Positions 8,793 through 18,125 of a stretch of 64,000 bases of DNA are shown in pieces (within the stretch, counting starts at the first letter, position 1; every line of letters starts with the position of its first letter). This DNA is from Proteiniphilum sp. UBA5384 (lineage in GTDB: Bacteria; Bacteroidota; Bacteroidia; Bacteroidales; Dysgonomonadaceae): positions 179,840-243,839 of the forward strand of contig NZ_DHOS01000052.1 in assembly GCF_002410825.1 (NCBI RefSeq). The letters run 5' to 3'. Both the position numbers and the translations under genes were made by a program. The notes beneath the pieces were generated by a model that was given only the letters and a program-made list of their open reading frames with translations, was not told the origin of the DNA and did not search any database.

Positions 8793-10145
8793 ATGAATAT
8801 TAGGAAAAAACGTTTCTCTTTATTGATCGCTTTTCTTACGATTACCACAGTTATTCTCGCGCAGCAGGTAGGGTTAAATTCTCCCTATAGCCGATATGGA
8901 TATGGACTTCTGTCGAATCCTACCCCAAGCGGTTCTGAAGCTATGGGAGGAATTGGATATGGGTTGCGGAGAAGTCAACAGGTGAATTGGATCAATCCTG
9001 CATCCTATTCCAGAATCGATACGCTTACTTTTATATTTGATATGGGTGTTTCGGGTCATCTTGCCCGAATGAATGACGACGTGAATGAAGCGCGTGACTA
9101 CTATAACGGCAACTTCGATTACGTGGCCATGCAGTTTCCGCTGTTTCGCAATGTGGGTGCCAGTATAGGTCTTCTTCCCTATTCCAAGATGGGATATAAT
9201 TTCGGTGGTCCACGTTCTACATCAAGCACCCAGTATTATGAAACATACAGGGGATCGGGAGGGCTGAGCCAAGTATATGCCGGTATTGCATGGGAGTTTA
9301 TGAAGAATATTTCTATAGGGGTCAATATCTCTTATTTGTTCGGAGACTATTCCCGGAGCAGTCTGGTTACGCCCAACCACGCCTCAGCCCTGTTGGAGGA
9401 GTCGAAGTACAGCTATTCTTTCAAGGAATTGAAGTATGATATCGGTGTGCAGTATACTTATCCGTTGAGCCGGGGTCGTTCAGTGACGGTGGGTGCCGTT
9501 TATTCACCCAAATTGAATGCCGGGGCCGATGTAAATCCCACCGAGATGTTATATGTCAATGACCCGTATGAGAATCCCTGGACATTGCCGGCGCAGGTAT
9601 TAAAGACAGATACATTGAAGAATGCTTCTTTTCAATTGCCCCATACATTTGGTGCTGGTATTAGTTATAGTACCAAAAATTTCCTGGTCGGTCTGGATGG
9701 TACCTACCAGATATGGAAAAACCTTGCGTATCCCGATGTGTTGGATAACCTCTCAAAGAGCGACCGCTTCAATAATACTTTCCGGGTGAATGCCGGCGTG
9801 GAGTACGTAAGCGATCCTTTTAGCCAGAACTTCTTTCGCCGGGTACGTTTAAGGGGCGGACTTTCATATAGCAATTCCTATAACAATTTCAACGTGAATG
9901 ATCCGAATAATTTGCAAAGCGGTACGGTAAGCAAGCTTGGCAGCTACAATGAGTATGGAATTAACGTGGGATTGGGATTACCTTTCAGAGACTATATGTC
10001 GGGCTATACTTCCATGATCAATATCGGATTTGGCTATTCAAGGCAGCAACCCGATACCGATTATATGATCCGGCAAGATATGTTCAAGATTACTGTGAGT
10101 ATGAACATTAACGAATTATGGTTCCTTAAACGGCAGTTTAACTGA
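8793..10145 (+). CDS. Outer membrane protein, probable beta-barrel of unknown function
   Basis: From the ATG at 8793 this is 450 residues with a clear signal peptide (MNIRKKRF, a hydrophobic core, then ILAQQ). The mature part begins GLNSPYSRYGYG and has alternating aromatic/glycine strands and a FadL/PorV-like look: SIGLLPYSKMGYNFGG, then several repeated amphipathic strands. An ATG at 8751 is possible, but it would put 14 hydrophilic residues before the signal peptide; the upstream promoter excludes the start at 8721. It precedes a TPR-LptC-GldE-PpiD cluster, an order I recognise from Bacteroidales genomes, so a role in envelope biogenesis or transport is a reasonable inference. No substrate can be named. 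Confidence 0.75.
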   Translation: MNIRKKRFSLLIAFLTITTVILAQQVGLNSPYSRYGYGLLSNPTPSGSEAMGGIGYGLRRSQQVNWINPASYSRIDTLTFIFDMGVSGHLARMNDDVNEARDYYNGNFDYVAMQFPLFRNVGASIGLLPYSKMGYNFGGPRSTSSTQYYETYRGSGGLSQVYAGIAWEFMKNISIGVNISYLFGDYSRSSLVTPNHASALLEESKYSYSFKELKYDIGVQYTYPLSRGRSVTVGAVYSPKLNAGADVNPTEMLYVNDPYENPWTLPAQVLKTDTLKNASFQLPHTFGAGISYSTKNFLVGLDGTYQIWKNLAYPDVLDNLSKSDRFNNTFRVNAGVEYVSDPFSQNFFRRVRLRGGLSYSNSYNNFNVNDPNNLQSGTVSKLGSYNEYGINVGLGLPFRDYMSGYTSMINIGFGYSRQQPDTDYMIRQDMFKITVSMNINELWFLKRQFN

Positions 10146-10183
10146 CGAATTTATAAATTGAAAGAAGTCAAAAATAAAATCAA

Positions 10184-10229
10184 AATTGGACAATAGGTTT
10201 AAACTTTTTCTTTAACATTTTGTCCAATT
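10184..10229. repeat. 10-base inverted repeat between OMP and TPR genes
   Basis: AATTGGACAA (10184-10193) is the exact reverse complement of TTGTCCAATT (10220-10229), with a 26-base spacer. A related GTGGACAAAAC occurs at about 10294-10304, just before the TPR gene. The loop is long and no T run follows, so a regulator-binding site is as likely as a terminator. Confidence 0.35.
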
Positions 10230-10324
10230 CCCAGACTGATTAATTTTAGTGAACGTTTTCGTTAAGCTAATATTAATGAGTCTTTTCACATTAGTGGACA
10301 AAACAAATTTAAACATCAAGGAAT

Positions 10325-11689
10325 ATGAGAAAGTTATTATTATCGGGTCTGGTAGCTATGTTTGTAGTAGCTGCCGCCACTGCACAAAAACCAGGGTATG
10401 ATCCTGTGAAAGCTCCTTACGGACACGGTGAAGACAGTGTGAATTGCCGTCTGAACTTAAGTCTCATGCAGACTTCGGCGAAGGCGGAAGATTATCAGGG
10501 AGCGCTTAAACCATGGCTCTCTACCTATGAGAATTGTCCCGCCTCCAGCAAGAATATTTATATTTACGGTCCCCGTATTTTTAAGGCGCTCCACGGTGAA
10601 GCAACCGACGCGGCCAAGAAAAAGGAATACCTCGATAAGGTGATGGAGATATATGATACGCGCCTTAAGTACTTTGGCGATGATGATGCCAAGGGTACCA
10701 TCCTTGCTTATAAAGCCTATGATTATATGGAGTTGATGGGAGAGAATGCTGACCAGTCGGTGGTATATAATATGTTAAATGAGGCGATCGGGGAGTTGAA
10801 AGACAAGATGAATCCGCTGGATGCCTATTCTTATTTTATGGTTGCCTCGTTGAGCCAGTACCTGAGTGATAGTGCTAAAAAAGATCAATATATAAGCGAT
10901 TATTTCCAGACTATTGCGTATGTGGACCAAGCTATTGCCAATGCTCATGGCGCTAATGATGAAACCAGTGCTGATTATCTTGCCATGGTGAAAGATGGAA
11001 TCGTAAAAGGGTTTGTCAATAGTGGAGCCGGAGATTGCAAGACACTTGCTGAATATTATGCCGACAAGGTAGAGCCGAACAAGGCTAATAAGGAATTCTT
11101 GAATGAAGTGTTGGACGCATTGGGTTCGGTGGGGTGTTCAGATACCGATCTTTACTTTACTGCTTCCGAATATCTCTATCATCTTGAACCTTCGGCCGGT
11201 GCCGCTATCGGATTGGCCAACAAGAGCCTGAGAGATAAAGATTATGAAACGGCATTGAAGTATTATAGTGCTGCTGCTAAAATGGAAACCGACAAGAATA
11301 AAGCATCCGACTACATGATGCAACTTGCGGGTATATTCTCTAACCAGCGTAATTTTGCAAAGGCAAGGCAAGCCGCTTATGATGCATTGGAATACAACCC
11401 GAACAATGGTGAAGCATATATCCTGATCGCACAACTGTATGCCAGCTCGGCAGCCAATATTTTCCCCGAACCGGAAAAAGCAGGACTGGTATATCTGGTC
11501 GCAGTGGATAAGTTACAAAAAGCCAGATCGGTTGATCCTGGTGTAGCAAGCAAGGCAAATAATCTTATCAACCGTTATTCTGCTGCATTTATGGATACCG
11601 AGACTGCATTTATGATGGGTATCAAAGCAGGAGAAACGGTAACTATCCCCGGTTGGATCGGTGAAACCACCACCGTCCGGTTGAGATAA
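10325..11689 (+). CDS. Tetratricopeptide-repeat protein, periplasmic
   Basis: This 454-residue protein has a signal peptide (MRKLLLSGLVAMFVVAAATAQ) and helical repeats. The clearest TPR-like units are in the C-terminal half: DYETALKYYSAAAKM and FAKARQAAYDALEYNPNNGEAYILIAQLY. The extreme C-terminus (GETVTIPGWIGETTTVRLR) is non-helical. TPR proteins act as interaction scaffolds. It sits 28 bases before lptC in what looks like one operon with GldE- and PpiD-like genes, so a scaffold role in outer-membrane assembly is inferred, not shown. A conserved Bacteroidales family, as far as I recognise it. Confidence 0.8.
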   Translation: MRKLLLSGLVAMFVVAAATAQKPGYDPVKAPYGHGEDSVNCRLNLSLMQTSAKAEDYQGALKPWLSTYENCPASSKNIYIYGPRIFKALHGEATDAAKKKEYLDKVMEIYDTRLKYFGDDDAKGTILAYKAYDYMELMGENADQSVVYNMLNEAIGELKDKMNPLDAYSYFMVASLSQYLSDSAKKDQYISDYFQTIAYVDQAIANAHGANDETSADYLAMVKDGIVKGFVNSGAGDCKTLAEYYADKVEPNKANKEFLNEVLDALGSVGCSDTDLYFTASEYLYHLEPSAGAAIGLANKSLRDKDYETALKYYSAAAKMETDKNKASDYMMQLAGIFSNQRNFAKARQAAYDALEYNPNNGEAYILIAQLYASSAANIFPEPEKAGLVYLVAVDKLQKARSVDPGVASKANNLINRYSAAFMDTETAFMMGIKAGETVTIPGWIGETTTVRLR

Positions 11690-11717
11690 ATCGAGACAAG
11701 AGTTAGTGATTAGATAA

Positions 11718-12332
11718 ATGTTGGGAAACCATCGTAACATACAATTCTTATTACGCATAACAATCACTGTTTTAGTGGTTGTTATGTCGCTTTTGTCTTG
11801 TAGGGACAAGAGCGAGAACCTTGTGCCGCTTGCCTATGATCCCGACTCGGTAGCAACCATGATCACCCATAATGTTTCAACCCTCATTTCTGATTCCGGT
11901 ATTACACGCTATAGGATTGTTGCGGATGTATGGATGATCTACGATCAGGCGAAAGAGCCCTACTGGTATTTCCCACAGGGAATCTATTTTGAGCAATTTG
12001 CCCCTGACTTTGAGATTGAAGCAACTGTTGTTGCCGATACGGCATGGTATTACAATAACCAAGAGATGTGGAAGTTAAAAAAGAAAGTCCATGTTGAAAA
12101 TAGAGAGGGGGAACAATTCGACAGCGAAGAGTTGTTCTGGGACCAGAAAAACGGGAAAGTATTCTCGGACGCTTATATAGAAATTAAAAGAGGTGTATCT
12201 GAATTGAAAGGTTACGGATTTGAGTCGAATACGGCAATGTCTGATTACCGTATTTTCAGGCCACACGAGGGGAAATTGCCATTTTCCGACGCTCCTGCAC
12301 CGGGAGATTCTATTCTGACAATCGACAATTAG
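11718..12332 (+). CDS. lptC: LptC-like LPS export periplasmic protein
   Basis: LptC passes lipopolysaccharide from the LptBFG transporter to the periplasmic bridge. This 204-residue protein has an N-terminal membrane segment ending in LLSC (Cys28), which could be a lipobox, so it may be a lipoprotein instead of the bitopic form known from proteobacteria. The body shows the beta-jellyroll pattern of the family: KEPYWYFPQGIYFEQF, then VVADTAWYYNNQEMWKLKKKV, and SEELFWDQKNGKVFSDAYIEI. Neighbours (TPR protein before, CBS-domain membrane protein after) fit the standard Bacteroidales order. Other lpt genes are not in the window. Confidence 0.82.
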   Translation: MLGNHRNIQFLLRITITVLVVVMSLLSCRDKSENLVPLAYDPDSVATMITHNVSTLISDSGITRYRIVADVWMIYDQAKEPYWYFPQGIYFEQFAPDFEIEATVVADTAWYYNNQEMWKLKKKVHVENREGEQFDSEELFWDQKNGKVFSDAYIEIKRGVSELKGYGFESNTAMSDYRIFRPHEGKLPFSDAPAPGDSILTIDN

Positions 12333-12356
12333 TAATTGAAAATGTGCAACTAAACA

Positions 12357-13646
12357 ATGGGATTTCATGTTGAAATAGGGTGGTGGATTGGATTCCTGTT
12401 TCTCTCTCTTCTTTTCTCGGGAATAGAGGTGGCTTATATTACCGCAGGAAAGTTGCAATATATTGTCAATAACGATTCCTCCCGACCATACAGTTATATG
12501 ATGGATGTTATCTATCGTCACTTCCGGCAGTTTCAGGCTACGTTGATGCTGGGAAGGGTTATCCTGATAGTGCTCTTTGTGTCTTTTACCGGCCTGATTG
12601 TCTATGATCATCTGGGTAACACGCTACAGAACGATCTGATAAAAATATTGCTGATAATTGCCGTAGCCTCATTTTTTCTGTTGTTGACAAATGAGTTTCT
12701 GCCGCGGATTTTCTTTGGGAGGGATCCCGATTCCTGGGTGAAATTGTTTCTCTTACCCGCTTTTTTGTTCTATGTGATCCTATACCCCATAACCACACTT
12801 TTTATTGGCTTCTCTCAGGTAATACTTCGCTTAGCAGGCATGAATTTATCAGAGCCGGAAGAGGATGAGGTCTTTTACAGGGTAAATTTCGATATGCTGA
12901 CAGGGAAGAATGCCGGCGACAGGGCAAAAGAGATGGAAGTCGATTCTGAGGTCAAGATTTTTCGGAATGCTCTCGACTTTTCTTCCATGAAAGTGCGGGA
13001 TTGCATGGTTCCCCGGGCCGATATCGTGGCCGTTACCCTCGATACAGCTCCTGATAAACTGAAAGAACTCTTTATAGAGACAGGTATTTCAAGAATATTG
13101 GTCTACAGGGAAAATCTTGACGATATTGTGGGATACATCCACATGTGGGAGATTTTTAATAATCCGCAGGACTGGACCAGTAATATAGCAACCATTTCAT
13201 TTGTGCCGGAGAGTATGCTGGCCAACCAGTTGATGAGTGACCTGATGCAACATCGTAAAAGTATTGCTGTAGTGGTAGATGAGTTCGGCGGTACTTCGGG
13301 AATTGTCACCATGGAAGATCTGGTGGAAGAGATTTTCGGTGATATTGAAGATGAATATGATGTGGAATCGAAATTTGTCAAAAGGGAGGGTAATAATGAA
13401 TTCGTAATGTCGGGACGTGTGGAGATCGACCATCTCAACGATGTTTATCATCTGGATATCCCCGAATCGGATGAATATTCCACTATAGCCGGTTACCTGC
13501 TATACCATATGCAGCGCTTCCCAAAAACCTATGAAACCGTGGTTATCGGGAAATATACCTTTAAAATACTCAAAGTAACGGCACGTAAAATCGAGGTTGT
13601 ACGGCTTATTCTGGCAGGCGAAACAGCTGAGGAGATATTGTACTGA
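12357..13646 (+). CDS. CNNM/CorC-type CBS-domain membrane protein (GldE-like)
   Basis: This 429-residue protein carries an N-terminal DUF21/CNNM transmembrane domain (hydrophobic stretches about residues 8-25, 65-85, 95-115 and 135-155). A CBS pair follows, beginning at the signature VRDCMVPRADIVAVT, with VVVDEFGGTSGIVTMEDLVEEIFGDIEDEYD. It ends in a CorC/HlyC C-terminal domain. The family includes Mg/Co efflux proteins and, in Bacteroidota, GldE, a partner of gliding and type IX secretion. Which role applies is not decidable here. The CDS lies 24 bases after lptC and is followed by a terminator hairpin. Confidence 0.85.
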   Translation: MGFHVEIGWWIGFLFLSLLFSGIEVAYITAGKLQYIVNNDSSRPYSYMMDVIYRHFRQFQATLMLGRVILIVLFVSFTGLIVYDHLGNTLQNDLIKILLIIAVASFFLLLTNEFLPRIFFGRDPDSWVKLFLLPAFLFYVILYPITTLFIGFSQVILRLAGMNLSEPEEDEVFYRVNFDMLTGKNAGDRAKEMEVDSEVKIFRNALDFSSMKVRDCMVPRADIVAVTLDTAPDKLKELFIETGISRILVYRENLDDIVGYIHMWEIFNNPQDWTSNIATISFVPESMLANQLMSDLMQHRKSIAVVVDEFGGTSGIVTMEDLVEEIFGDIEDEYDVESKFVKREGNNEFVMSGRVEIDHLNDVYHLDIPESDEYSTIAGYLLYHMQRFPKTYETVVIGKYTFKILKVTARKIEVVRLILAGETAEEILY

Positions 13647-13680
13647 ATCTATTAAATGATAAACATGCACTTTTCCTGAA

Positions 13681-13707
13681 AAAAATAACGCCGTCTCCGT
13701 TATTTTT
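13681..13707 (+). terminator. Rho-independent terminator after the GldE-like gene
   Basis: AAAAATAACG (13681-13690) pairs perfectly with CGTTATTTTT (13698-13707) around a 7-base loop. The right arm supplies the T run. It lies 35 bases after the stop codon at 13646 and separates the operon from the PpiD-like gene. The right arm also contains TATTTTTG, a chance or real -7 box for the next gene. Confidence 0.7.
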
Positions 13708-13776
13708 GCTAACTTCGTGCCCTTGTTTGAATTATAATCATTTATCACATTCTAAGTATAATAAAAAGATAGTTAA

Positions 13777-15909
13777 ATGGCTACTTTACAGAAGATTAGA
13801 GATAAAGGTACGCTTCTCGTCATCATAATCGGTCTGGCGTTGCTTGCCTTTGTATTGGGAGATTTGCTTACCTCGGGAAGAACATTATTTGGAAAAGCGC
13901 AGGATAAAGCGTTTGTAATAAACGGCGATGTGATTTCGACCCAGCAGTATGCCGATAAAATTACTGAATTCGAAGAGTTTCAGAAGATGGTAAGTGGACA
14001 GTCGTCCCTCGATGAAAACATCTCTTCACAGATACGTGAGGCGGTATACCAGCAGATGGTGCGGGAACGTTTGCTCAGTCACCAGACGAAAAAACTGGGA
14101 ATCACAGTTGCCAAAGAAGAGTTAAATGACTTGGTGCACGGTCAATTCATTTCACCTGTATTGCAGCAGCTTCCTTTCTTCGTAAATCCTCAAACAGGCA
14201 TGTTCGACCGTTCAGCGCTGGTCGACTTTATCAATACCGTCAACATGCCAAGCTCCAATCCACAGGAGCAAGCATTGGTAAATCAATATAGAAGCTTGTG
14301 GTTGTTTATCGAGGAGATGGTGAGAACACAACGGTTAGAAGAAAAATATATCTCACTTCTGTCGAATGCTGTGGTTGTGAATGATGCGGAAGCAAAAAAC
14401 ACGTTTGAGCTGTCACAGAAAAATGCGGATATTGAATATGCGCTCAAAAGTTTTTTCACGGTCCCTGATTCAGCCGTCACCGTTACAGATAATGAAGTAA
14501 AAGCATTTTACGACAAGCACAAAAAATCCTTCCGTATGGAAGCTCCTCTGGTGAAACTCTCTTATTTTACCAAGAGCATCATTCCCAGTGAAGAGGATTA
14601 TGCCGAGGTGGAAGCCGAATCTCATAAAGCCTTTGATGAATTGAGCGCCGCTGTTTACCCTGCCTCGGTCGTGGCCGACTATTCGCAGACACCTTATCGG
14701 GATGTTTATATGAGTGAACAGATGCTCACCCCTACACAGATCGAATTTGTACGTTCAGCGTCTGCTAACGAGATGTTTGGTCCTGTGCGCGAAGATGATT
14801 CCTTTTATATATATAAACTGATTGACAAGACTGTCGCTCCCGACTCGGTACATCTGAGGATGATGGCGGTCCCCGATGCTTCCGTGGTGGGACAGGATTC
14901 CGTTATCACTCATTTTGTGGATAGTATTTATGGAGCGATAGCCGCCGGCACCTCTTTTGCAGAGGTAGCCAACAGCCTTAACCCCACCTCTAACGGTGGT
15001 GAAATGGGATGGGCAAGGGAAATCGATTTGGTTGGGTTTAGTACCGACCTGGTAAAGGCCGCCTTTAATGCTCCTGTGGGGCAGCCGGTCAAACTTACCA
15101 TTCCCGGGCAGCAACTAATCCTTCAGGTGGAAGAACGTACCCGTCCTGTCAATAAATACAAGTTGGCAGTTATCGATATGCCTGTGGTAGCCAGTGATAA
15201 GACATCGAACAATATTGATAATGAGTTGAATCAGTTTATTTCCACTCCTGATGTGAGCCAGAAATTCAACGATCTGGCAGCCGAAAAAGGATATATGGTA
15301 ATGCCCGGCATTACGATTTCTGCTAATGATTTCACTTTGGCACAAATCCCCGGTTCACGGCAAGTGATTACTTGGGCAGCCAATGAAAAGAAAATGGGAA
15401 GTGTAAAGAAATTCGATCTTACCAACCTTCGTGTCATTGCAAGGGTAGAAAAGGTAACTCCTGCAGGAACCACACCCCTGTCTGAAGTTTCTTCCGGTAT
15501 CCGTGCGCAGTTGGTGAATGAGAAGAAAGCCGAGAAAATCATCAGCGACCTGAAGACGCAGAATCTTACTTCTGTGGAAGGATATGCTTCAGCGATGGGC
15601 AGTTCTGCCGATACCGTCCGTTTTGTGAACTTCAATACGCAGAACATTACGGGTCTGGGGTATGAGCCTGTATTGAATGCTGTTTCGGCTTTCGCTCCGG
15701 TCAATCAGGTGGTAGGTCCGTTGAAAGGCAATATGGGTGTATATGTAGCTTCTGTAGCCAATCGCACCGAAGGTGTGGAAGAAGAATATGATGCAGAGCA
15801 GCAGAAAAATCAGATGTTGAATAACAATGCCTATCGTATGCAGATGCAGTCGATAGAAGTATTGAAAGAAAAACTGGGTGTAGAGGACAACCGTTTCAGG
15901 TTCTTCTGA
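13777..15909 (+). CDS. Membrane-anchored parvulin-type peptidyl-prolyl isomerase (PpiD/SurA-like)
   Basis: This 710-residue protein is predicted to be a periplasmic folding chaperone anchored in the inner membrane. One transmembrane segment lies at about residues 10-32 (GTLLVIIIGLALLAFVLGDLL), followed by a SurA-N-like domain with IREAVYQQMVRERLL. A parvulin PPIase domain covers about 345-460 (VHLRMMAVPD, then FAEVANSLNPTSNGGEMGW). A further isomerase-like or chaperone segment follows. The N-in topology and domain order match PpiD. It follows the LptC/GldE-like genes, consistent with a role in folding outer-membrane proteins, and a terminator follows at 15966. Confidence 0.87.
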   Translation: MATLQKIRDKGTLLVIIIGLALLAFVLGDLLTSGRTLFGKAQDKAFVINGDVISTQQYADKITEFEEFQKMVSGQSSLDENISSQIREAVYQQMVRERLLSHQTKKLGITVAKEELNDLVHGQFISPVLQQLPFFVNPQTGMFDRSALVDFINTVNMPSSNPQEQALVNQYRSLWLFIEEMVRTQRLEEKYISLLSNAVVVNDAEAKNTFELSQKNADIEYALKSFFTVPDSAVTVTDNEVKAFYDKHKKSFRMEAPLVKLSYFTKSIIPSEEDYAEVEAESHKAFDELSAAVYPASVVADYSQTPYRDVYMSEQMLTPTQIEFVRSASANEMFGPVREDDSFYIYKLIDKTVAPDSVHLRMMAVPDASVVGQDSVITHFVDSIYGAIAAGTSFAEVANSLNPTSNGGEMGWAREIDLVGFSTDLVKAAFNAPVGQPVKLTIPGQQLILQVEERTRPVNKYKLAVIDMPVVASDKTSNNIDNELNQFISTPDVSQKFNDLAAEKGYMVMPGITISANDFTLAQIPGSRQVITWAANEKKMGSVKKFDLTNLRVIARVEKVTPAGTTPLSEVSSGIRAQLVNEKKAEKIISDLKTQNLTSVEGYASAMGSSADTVRFVNFNTQNITGLGYEPVLNAVSAFAPVNQVVGPLKGNMGVYVASVANRTEGVEEEYDAEQQKNQMLNNNAYRMQMQSIEVLKEKLGVEDNRFRFF

Positions 15910-15965
15910 TTTTACTACTCAAGATTAATAACAAGTAAGGATAATTAAAACTTTGCTTGTTTCAC

Positions 15966-16004
15966 AAAAATAGGTGGCTTCATGATGAGGGTGCCTATTT
16001 TTTA
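15966..16004 (+). terminator. Terminator after the PpiD-like gene
   Basis: AAAAATAGG (15966-15974) pairs with CCTATTTTT (15994-16002) around a 19-base loop, ending in a T run. It starts 57 bases after the stop codon of the PpiD-like gene. Confidence 0.65.
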
Positions 16005-16280
16005 TATAATACTCAATATGCTGATTTGGTTTCTGCGGGTTTCATATCTCCAGATGTTTCGTTTGCACTCAGTCCCAATCCTGCTACCGATATTGTTACG
16101 GTGAAGTTGGAGGATGAATGACCTGCGGAAGCCGGTCTTTCCACACAAGAGACCTTCACAGGACTAAGTAGGGGGGTATGTGAAATCCAGTTATGGAGTG
16201 CATCCACCATGCTCCGGCGACACACCACAGATCAGCCGGTATATCAGATATCTGTAAGTGGATTCCGCGGAAAAGATCAA
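16005..16280 (+). pseudogene. Relic of a type IX secretion C-terminal sorting domain
   Basis: In one frame (codons at coordinates divisible by three) the sequence reads SPNPATDIVTVKLEDE (16071-16118), then an in-frame TGA at 16119-16121. The same frame continues into EIQLWSASTMLRRHTTDQPV (from 16182) and QISVSGFRG. This is the usual layout of a type A type IX sorting domain: the xPNPA motif, the YEIQLW strand, and an ISVSGLPxGxYF strand. No start codon or upstream domain remains, the end of the domain (KLIK-type tail) is missing, and a stop interrupts it. It is therefore a decayed 3' fragment of a secreted-protein gene. It fills the gap between the PpiD-like gene and pfp. Confidence 0.72.
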
Positions 16281-16313
16281 AAAATAGGAGAAAACGATGC
16301 CCGTTTTCTCCTA
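16278..16313 (-). terminator. Rho-independent terminator of pfp
   Basis: A perfect 12-base stem, TAGGAGAAAACG (16285-16296) with CGTTTTCTCCTA (16302-16313), encloses a 5-base loop. Read on the minus strand it is followed by TTTTTT, 27 bases after the pfp stop codon. Confidence 0.9.
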
Positions 16314-16339
16314 CAATATGAATATTGAAAAAGTTGTTG

Positions 16340-18001
16340 TTAGAATTTAATCATGCCGTTCTGCTCCAGTTGCAATGTTTTGCTGGGCTGGTCGCATACT
16401 TCCGTAGGTCCGAAGTACTGGATCGGGCCGGGATATACGTAGTCGGTTTCAATAGCCCACTGGTCACGCTGGCTCTCGAAATATTTGAAGGGAGCACCAT
16501 TCAATTCCACCAACGCTTTCTGTATTACCGGTTTCATTTCTCCGTGGCGGCGTTCCATATTCATCATCATGGTGATGGGGACCCCACCGGCGATCCATTC
16601 TGCGGCAGGGGCGGTAGTATTACGTACAGAAGACATATATCCGGTCTTGCCCACCGCGATCAGCATCGAAGCGGTGTAACCAAGTGAATAACAATAGTCG
16701 GCATCATAGTTCGACGGAGTAGCGCAACGCCCTTCATAACCGAAGAAATGAGTGATACTGGCAAATTTTCCTTTATACCTGCCTTCCTGCGTCCACGCGT
16801 CAAGGCGTTTCTTTACCATCTCAGCCAGTAATTTTTCAGTTTCGATCAGTGATACCTGGACGTTGCCGTGCGGGTCACGGTCGAGCGTGAGTTGGCGTGC
16901 CACTGTTTCGGGGAGGCTGGCGTAAATATCGGCATTTTCAGGTGAAAGCTTGCTGATGATATAATCGCGTTGTCCGGAACGGCGTACCAGGTTAAATTCT
17001 TCCTGATTGTGCGCCAGGAAGTCATTCAACTCGTGGATCAGTTTCTTCATTGCAGGGATAAATTCGATCAATCCTTCGGGGATGATGACTGTTCCGAAAT
17101 TCAATCCCTTTTCTGCCCGCTGTTTGATCACGCCAGCTATATAATCGATAATATCGTCGAGCGATTGTTCTTTGGCAGCTACCTCCTCTGAAATAAGACA
17201 GATGTTGGGTTGTGTCTGCAATGCACATTCCAGTGCAATATGTGATGCCGAACGTCCCATTACCTTGATAAAGTGCCAGTATTTACGTGCCGAATTACAG
17301 TCACGCTGAATATTGCCAATCAATTCAGAATATACTTTGCAGGCCGTATCGAATCCAAAAGATGTTTCGATCTGGCCATTTTTCAGGTCGCCATCGATGG
17401 TCTTGGGACAACCGATCACCTGTATGCCGGCATTAATGGAGGCATAGTACTCACCTAACACACATGCGTTGGTGTTGGAATCATCACCCCCAATGATAAC
17501 CAATGCTTTGATGTCTAATTTTTTCAATATCTCAAGTCCCTTGTCGAACTGCTCTTTGGTCTCTAGCTTGGTACGTCCCGAGCCGATGATATCGAAGCCG
17601 CCGGTGTTGCGGTATTCATCGATGATGTCGGCGGTAAGTTCCTTGTAGGTGTGTTTGACGAGTCCGTCGGGGCCCAGGATAAAGCCATACAGTTTGCTGT
17701 CGGGGTGCAACCTTTTGATGCCGTCGAATATCCCCGCAATCACATTGTGTCCGCCGGGAGCTTGTCCGCCGGAGAGGATCACTCCTACGTTGACCGGTGC
17801 TGATACGCCGGGTTGGCCGTCTGCCCGTACGAATTGTACCACGGGCATCCCGTATGTATTTGGGAAAAGTTTCTGTATCTCCTCTTGGTCGAGAACCGAT
17901 TCAGTGGCGGCTCCTTCCTGAATAGTCACATTGCCCTTCAAACCTTCGGGCATCTTGGGCACATAAGTTGCCCTTGCAATTTGTAAAGCACTCTTTGTCA
18001 T
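16340..18001 (-). CDS. pfp: Pyrophosphate-dependent 6-phosphofructokinase
   Basis: This 553-residue cytoplasmic enzyme phosphorylates fructose-6-phosphate with pyrophosphate reversibly, serving glycolysis and gluconeogenesis. The motif GGDDSN (residues 171-176) has Asp where ATP-dependent enzymes have Gly, and PKTIDGD (199-205) carries the Lys; together these are the hallmark of the PPi-dependent group. The N-terminal VGVILSGGQAPGGHNVI is the family's phosphate loop. At about 550 residues it is the long form found in Bacteroidota and plants. It is divergent from sucA, with a candidate promoter at 18048-18078 and a strong terminator downstream. Confidence 0.95.
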   Translation of the reverse strand: MTKSALQIARATYVPKMPEGLKGNVTIQEGAATESVLDQEEIQKLFPNTYGMPVVQFVRADGQPGVSAPVNVGVILSGGQAPGGHNVIAGIFDGIKRLHPDSKLYGFILGPDGLVKHTYKELTADIIDEYRNTGGFDIIGSGRTKLETKEQFDKGLEILKKLDIKALVIIGGDDSNTNACVLGEYYASINAGIQVIGCPKTIDGDLKNGQIETSFGFDTACKVYSELIGNIQRDCNSARKYWHFIKVMGRSASHIALECALQTQPNICLISEEVAAKEQSLDDIIDYIAGVIKQRAEKGLNFGTVIIPEGLIEFIPAMKKLIHELNDFLAHNQEEFNLVRRSGQRDYIISKLSPENADIYASLPETVARQLTLDRDPHGNVQVSLIETEKLLAEMVKKRLDAWTQEGRYKGKFASITHFFGYEGRCATPSNYDADYCYSLGYTASMLIAVGKTGYMSSVRNTTAPAAEWIAGGVPITMMMNMERRHGEMKPVIQKALVELNGAPFKYFESQRDQWAIETDYVYPGPIQYFGPTEVCDQPSKTLQLEQNGMIKF

Positions 18002-18047
18002 TAGATCGATTTTTTTTATGATAAATTGTATTTGTCGAAGATGACTT

Positions 18048-18078
18048 CAAAAGTACTATTTTTTCGTGAAATGATAAA
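18048..18078 (-). promoter_or_regulatory. Candidate promoter of pfp
   Basis: On the minus strand TACTTTTG (18055-18048) matches the TAnnTTTG box. TTTA, one mismatch from TTTG, lies at 18078-18075, exactly 19 bases upstream. The leader to the pfp ATG would be about 40 bases. Confidence 0.55.
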
Positions 18079-18125
18079 CAATTTTAGTATCTTTACCATT
18101 CATACTAAATGTTGATTTACTGATT

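Noticed and set aside
13701..13708. TATTTTTG as a promoter box for the PpiD-like gene
   Set aside because: It coincides with the right arm of a perfect terminator stem and lacks a -33 element; not called separately, although a dual role cannot be excluded.
16013..16228. Minus-strand open frame of 71 codons in the pfp-PpiD gap
   Set aside because: The plus-strand frame matches a type IX sorting domain, so this is its antisense shadow.
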